Origin: Verrucomicrobiota bacterium
GTDB taxonomy: Bacteria > Verrucomicrobiota > Verrucomicrobiae > Limisphaerales > UBA11358
Length of the DNA: 64,000 nt
NCBI GenBank assembly: GCA_014860005.1
Contig: JACZKP010000069.1
Span: forward strand, 1-64,000
Direction of reading: 5' to 3'
The position numbers and the translations under genes are program-made. Below, piece by piece: positions 60,686 to 64,000 of this stretch (position 1 is its first letter; each line of letters opens with the position of its first letter). A model generated the notes under the pieces. It was not told the origin of the DNA. It made no database searches and saw only the letters and a list, made by a program, of their open reading frames with translations.

Positions 60686-62068
60686 TCAAGCCCCGAGCTG
60701 GCGCTTGAGGGCTTCCCCGATTTTCTGCGACCACTTTTCGAGCACTTTGTGGTCGCGGCCTTCAACCAGCAGCCGGGCCTTGGGTTCGGTGCCTGAGTAA
60801 CGCAGCAACAACCGCCCGCCTTGCGCCTGGAGTTCCGTCTCCGCTTCGGCGGCGAGCGCGGTCATGCCGTCCAGTTTCTCAAACGGGATCTTCTCGCGCA
60901 CGACCACGTTGGTGACGATTTGCGGGAAGCGCGTCCAGCAATTCACCAGTTCACTCAAGGGTTTGCCGGTCGTGCGCATGATTCGCAGAACTTGCAGTGC
61001 CGCCACCAAGCCGTCGCCCGTGGTGCTGAACTCGCGGAAGATTAAATGGCCGCTCTGTTCGCCGCCAAGGTTAAAGCCCTCGCGCAGCATCTCGTCAATG
61101 ATATGGCGGTCGCCCACGGGCGTGTAAACGACCCGCCCGCCCGCCGCCTTGACTGACGCCTCCAGCCCCGCATTGCTCATCACCGTGGCTACCAGGGTTT
61201 TATTTTCGAGTGCGCCCCTGGCCAGTAAATCCAGCGCCGCGATGGCCATGATGTCGTCCCCGTCAATCAGCCGTCCCTGTTCATCGCACAGCAGCACGCG
61301 GTCGGCGTCCCCGTCGTGGGCAAAGCCAACGTCGGCCCGGAACTCGCGCACGCGCTGGCAAAGCTGTTGCGGATGCATGGAGCCGCAGTCTTTGTTGATA
61401 TTCTTCCCATCGGGTTGGTTGCCAAAGACGAAGACTTCGGCCCCCAGTTCCCGGAGGACACAGGGCGTGGATTTGTAGGCGGCGCCGTTGGCGCAATCCA
61501 CCACGATGCGCATGCCTTCCAGCGTCAGGCCGCGGGGGAAGGATGCCTTGGCAAATTCAATGTAGCGGCCCAGGGCATCGTCAATGCGCACCGCCTTGCC
61601 AATCTCCTCGGCGGTGGGCCGGAGGTTCTCGATTTCACCGCCGAAAACGAGTTCCTCCACCTGGGCCTCAATTTTATCATCCAGCTTGTAACCGTCCGCG
61701 CGAAAGAACTTGATGCCATTGTCGGCATAAGGATTGTGTGAAGCGGTGATGACCATGCCGGCGTCCGCCCGCAGACTGCGCGTGACGTAGGCCACGCCCG
61801 GCGTTGGCAGCGGGCCGATAAACAATACGTCCACCCCCATCGAAAGAATCCCGGAGGACAGGGCATTTTCGATCATGTAACCGGACAGGCGCGTGTCCTT
61901 GCCAATGACGATACGATGCCGGCCCCGGCCCCGCGACTCGGTCTCCAGATTCTTAAAAATGTGGGCGGCGGCGCGTCCCAGCTTGAGGGCGGTTTCGGCA
62001 GTGACGGGTTCAATGTTGGCGATACCGCGCACGCCGTCGGTGCCAAAGATTTTCCGGGGTTTGCTCAT
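60686..62068 (-). CDS. glmM: Phosphoglucosamine mutase
   Basis: A 460-residue alpha-D-phosphohexomutase interconverting glucosamine-6- and -1-phosphate for UDP-GlcNAc and peptidoglycan. The N-terminus KIFGTDGVRGIANIEPVTAE is diagnostic. The phosphoserine lies in GMVITASHNPYADNGIKFF, the metal loop in HDGDADRVLLCDEQG, and the sugar-binding loop in GGEQSGHLI; the C-terminal RYSGTEPKARLLVEG binds phosphate. It is the last gene of the folP-cdaA-cdaR-glmM operon, overlapping cdaR by four bases. In Firmicutes GlmM also restrains CdaA, so the grouping is probably functional. Confidence 0.96.
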   Translation of the reverse strand: MSKPRKIFGTDGVRGIANIEPVTAETALKLGRAAAHIFKNLETESRGRGRHRIVIGKDTRLSGYMIENALSSGILSMGVDVLFIGPLPTPGVAYVTRSLRADAGMVITASHNPYADNGIKFFRADGYKLDDKIEAQVEELVFGGEIENLRPTAEEIGKAVRIDDALGRYIEFAKASFPRGLTLEGMRIVVDCANGAAYKSTPCVLRELGAEVFVFGNQPDGKNINKDCGSMHPQQLCQRVREFRADVGFAHDGDADRVLLCDEQGRLIDGDDIMAIAALDLLARGALENKTLVATVMSNAGLEASVKAAGGRVVYTPVGDRHIIDEMLREGFNLGGEQSGHLIFREFSTTGDGLVAALQVLRIMRTTGKPLSELVNCWTRFPQIVTNVVVREKIPFEKLDGMTALAAEAETELQAQGGRLLLRYSGTEPKARLLVEGRDHKVLEKWSQKIGEALKRQLGA

Positions 62069-62535
62069 GGGTTTGAATCGGTCGGAATCGGTATGAATAC
62101 CTCCACCTCCGGCGGCACCACTTCCATGACCGTGAAGCCCGGCGGGAGGGCAACCCGCACCCGCTTCCGCGAGTCCTTCGGCTGCTCGAAGTTGGTGAGG
62201 TCAACCATCACGCGCAGGTCGCTCTCCTGGAGTGTGATCAGGGCATCGGCACGGCCACCGATGACGATATCCACGATTTTGGGATTCACCTTGAAGTCGC
62301 GCACATCGCCCGTGCCGGAAACAGCGAGCACTGGAACATTCGGGAAAGTGCGGGTCTTTATACTGTCCTGCGATTTTAAGATTGTGGGTCGTTCGGTCGA
62401 AGTGGTCACTTCCTCCAAGGGCCTCGGACTCCCGGAACGCTCCGTGCGCGTGGTTTGCACCGTCAACCAGATGACCACGGCCAAGGCTACGGAAAACAGC
62501 TTCCAAGCAAAATCTTTCGTGACGATTTCACGCAT
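62065..62535 (-). CDS. cdaR: CdaA regulatory protein CdaR (YbbR-like)
   Basis: A 156-residue protein with one N-terminal membrane helix (AWKLFSVALAVVIWLTVQTT) and one to one-and-a-half YbbR-like repeats (NVPVLAVSGTGDVRDFKVNP, ADALITLQESDLRVMVDLTN, RVRVALPPGFTVMEVVPPEV). Bacillus CdaR has four such repeats, so this is a short form. It sits between the cyclase and glmM, nine bases after cdaA, as in Firmicutes. Confidence 0.88.
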   Translation of the reverse strand: MREIVTKDFAWKLFSVALAVVIWLTVQTTRTERSGSPRPLEEVTTSTERPTILKSQDSIKTRTFPNVPVLAVSGTGDVRDFKVNPKIVDIVIGGRADALITLQESDLRVMVDLTNFEQPKDSRKRVRVALPPGFTVMEVVPPEVEVFIPIPTDSNP

Positions 62536-62544
62536 AATCAGGTT

Positions 62545-63405
62545 TTACTTTGGCGGGGGTGGACGCGGCTCATGCCGGGTAACGACCACCGGCCCGGGCT
62601 TGGGTCGTTCCGCGGTCCACAATCGCAGCCAGGCGAGAATGCCGCGCGATTCCTCCGACCGTACCAGCACTGAAGTGAGGAAGGCGCGCAATTCCTCGAG
62701 TGTTACCCCGCGCACCAATTGCCCTTTGTAAGCGTAGGAAACACCACCCGTCTCCTCAGACACCACCACGATCACTGCGTCCGTTTCCTCGCTCAACCCG
62801 AGCGCCGCGCGATGTCGTGTGCCCAGCGACTTGTTCAAACCCTGCCGCTGCGTGAGCGGAAAGATGCAGGCAGCGTGGGTGATGCGGTCACCTTTGATCA
62901 GCACGCCGCCGTCGTGAATGGCGTTGTTCGGAAAAAAAATCGCTTCGAGCATTTCCGGCGTGGCCTCACAATCCACCGGTATGCCGGATTCGACGGCCTC
63001 CTCCAGTTGGATGGATTGCTCGATCGCAATAAGCGCGCCGATGCGCACTTCCGCGAGGCGTTCGCAGGTCTGGATGATGATTTCGATGTTCTCGCGCTGC
63101 TCGTGGGCGGTGGCAAACCGTGGCAGGCTGCCCAGTTCGGCAAGCATACGGCGCAGTTCGGGCTGGAAGATCACCAATGCCCCCAGCGCAATGAAGAAGT
63201 AGGCGTTCCCCAACAACCATTGCAACACCTTCAGATCCAGCACCGTGGTCAACAGGGTCAACGCAATCAGCAGAACCGCAAAGCCAATCACCACCGGCCA
63301 GCCGCGCGTCCCGCGCACAAAGCGGGTGGTGTAGTAGATTCCCACCGCGAGGATGAGAATCTCGAGCGCGGGCCCCCAGGCCTTTTGAATGAATTCCCAG
63401 ATCAT
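62545..63405 (-). CDS. cdaA: Membrane diadenylate cyclase CdaA
   Basis: A 286-residue enzyme making c-di-AMP from two ATP. Three N-terminal helices (LEILILAVGIYYTTRFV, WPVVIGFAVLLIALTLLTTV, FFIALGALVIFQPELRR) anchor the DAC domain. Catalytic motifs are HDGGVLIKGDRI (D-G-A/G type) and LGTRHRAALGLSEETDAVIV (RHR). VVVSEETGGVSYAYKG closes the domain. It overlaps folP by four bases (63402-63405). c-di-AMP commonly controls K+ and osmolyte transport, which may connect it to the mannosylglycerate operon in this genome. Confidence 0.95.
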   Translation of the reverse strand: MIWEFIQKAWGPALEILILAVGIYYTTRFVRGTRGWPVVIGFAVLLIALTLLTTVLDLKVLQWLLGNAYFFIALGALVIFQPELRRMLAELGSLPRFATAHEQRENIEIIIQTCERLAEVRIGALIAIEQSIQLEEAVESGIPVDCEATPEMLEAIFFPNNAIHDGGVLIKGDRITHAACIFPLTQRQGLNKSLGTRHRAALGLSEETDAVIVVVSEETGGVSYAYKGQLVRGVTLEELRAFLTSVLVRSEESRGILAWLRLWTAERPKPGPVVVTRHEPRPPPPK

Positions 63406-64000
63406 TTGGTTTGCCGCCCCAGCATGGCTTCGGCCATGCGCACCGCTTGCACGGTTTCGGCCACGTCATGGGTGCGGATGATTTGCACACCGTCCGCCAC
63501 CGCCAAGGTGGCACACGCCAGCGACGCCGGCAGCCGCTCCGGCATCCCGGCCCCCAGCAATTTTCCGATAAACGACTTTCGCGAAACCCCAAGCAACAAC
63601 GGACGTTGCCCACATGTAAAACCACGCAGCCCGGCGAGCAACTGCAAATTGTGCTCCAAGGTCTTTCCGAAGCCGATTCCTACATCCAGCACCACCTGCT
63701 CGGGCTTGACTCCACACGCTTCCAGCCGCCGCAGTCGGTCGCTAAAAAACTCGCCCACTTCGCGCTTAACGTCGGTATAAACGGGATTTGCCTGCATGGT
63801 TTGCGGGGTGCCCTGCATGTGCATGCACACGTATCCAGCGCCGGCCTCCGCGACCACCCGCCACATGGTATCGTCGGCCCGATTCGCCGCGATGTCGTTC
63901 ACGAGGCTGGCGCCCGCCCGCAACGCAGCGCGGGCCACGGCGGGTTTCACGGTATCAATCGAGAGGGGCGTTTTTACCTGCGACGCCAATTGTTCGATCA
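63402..64000 (-). CDS. folP: Dihydropteroate synthase, 5' end outside the window
   Basis: A partial gene: at least 199 C-terminal residues; the frame stays open to the window edge, so the true start lies beyond 64000. Folate synthesis enzyme condensing para-aminobenzoate with dihydropterin pyrophosphate. Visible blocks are TPLSIDTVKPAVARAALRAG, LVNDIAANRADDTMW, YVCMHMQGTPQTMQ, VVLDVGIGFGKTLEHNLQLL, LLLGVSRKSFIGKLLG and VQIIRTHDVAETVQAV. It is the first visible gene of the c-di-AMP/glmM operon. The missing part would contain the N-terminal pterin loop. Confidence 0.94.
   Translation of the reverse strand, partial: IEQLASQVKTPLSIDTVKPAVARAALRAGASLVNDIAANRADDTMWRVVAEAGAGYVCMHMQGTPQTMQANPVYTDVKREVGEFFSDRLRRLEACGVKPEQVVLDVGIGFGKTLEHNLQLLAGLRGFTCGQRPLLLGVSRKSFIGKLLGAGMPERLPASLACATLAVADGVQIIRTHDVAETVQAVRMAEAMLGRQTK

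Noticed and set aside
1..64000. tRNA, rRNA and CRISPR arrays
   Set aside because: No T-loop/acceptor pairs, ribosomal RNA blocks or regularly spaced repeats were found by eye; short tRNAs could still be missed without a covariance search.

Overview
The window looks like a chromosomal segment of a Verrucomicrobiota bacterium, possibly of the Pedosphaera/Limisphaerales type. This is inferred from a large secreted protein ending in the YVVQVSTNL...W...FYRAVTP tail common in that phylum, from palindromic and A/C-rich dispersed repeats, from several GTG starts, and from the gene content. I see no rRNA, tRNA or CRISPR array.

Layout. 1-3.1 kb: an IS4/ISNCY-like transposase, then the wreck of an integrative element (integrase pseudogene, excisionase-like gene, truncated fragment). 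3.1-7.9 kb, minus strand: a MASE1 hybrid histidine kinase, a CheY-like regulator and a receiver-adenylate cyclase. A second piece of the same integrase lies at 8.2-8.5 kb, so two integrase fragments bracket the signalling operon. 8.5-10 kb: trmL and truA. 10.3-15.7 kb: a tightly overlapping operon of an asparagine-synthetase-like amidotransferase, mannosyl-3-phosphoglycerate synthase (mpgS), an SSS transporter and mannosyl-3-phosphoglycerate phosphatase (mpgP). This is a compatible-solute pathway in which the amidotransferase may be an undescribed step, such as mannosylglyceramide formation. A broken gene carrying a nested inverted-repeat insertion follows. 16.5-25.5 kb: a secreted lipase-like adhesin, an MGH1/GH63-like hydrolase fused to a putative Cys-His-Asp domain, ruvX with a UPF0175/PIN toxin-antitoxin pair, and hemL. 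25.7-38.3 kb: a nuclease-helicase with five helicase-associated repeats, housekeeping genes (DUF192, xth, iscA-like, hscB-like, glgB, coaE), a response regulator and a terminator-bounded small transcript candidate.

38.6-60.6 kb is a copper/silver (heavy-metal) resistance island. Two paralogous ECF sigma factors of equal length carry a Cys/His-rich C-terminal tail resembling CorE-type metal-sensing sigma factors. Around them lie small Cys/His-rich exported proteins, YHS proteins, an HAE1-type RND pump with adaptor and outer-membrane factor, a copA-like P1B ATPase with YHS and CPMHP domains, and a complete CusC/CusB/CusA-like exporter. The likely logic is sigma sensing of metal, cytoplasmic efflux by CopA, periplasmic efflux by CusCBA and buffering by the small proteins. 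60.7-64 kb: folP-cdaA-cdaR-glmM (c-di-AMP and cell-wall precursor operon), with folP cut by the window end.

A theme across the window is that dispersed repeats are translated in frame inside otherwise conserved proteins (hemL, glgB, the CusC-, CusB- and CusA-like genes, and the truA tail), reminiscent of Rickettsia palindromic elements.
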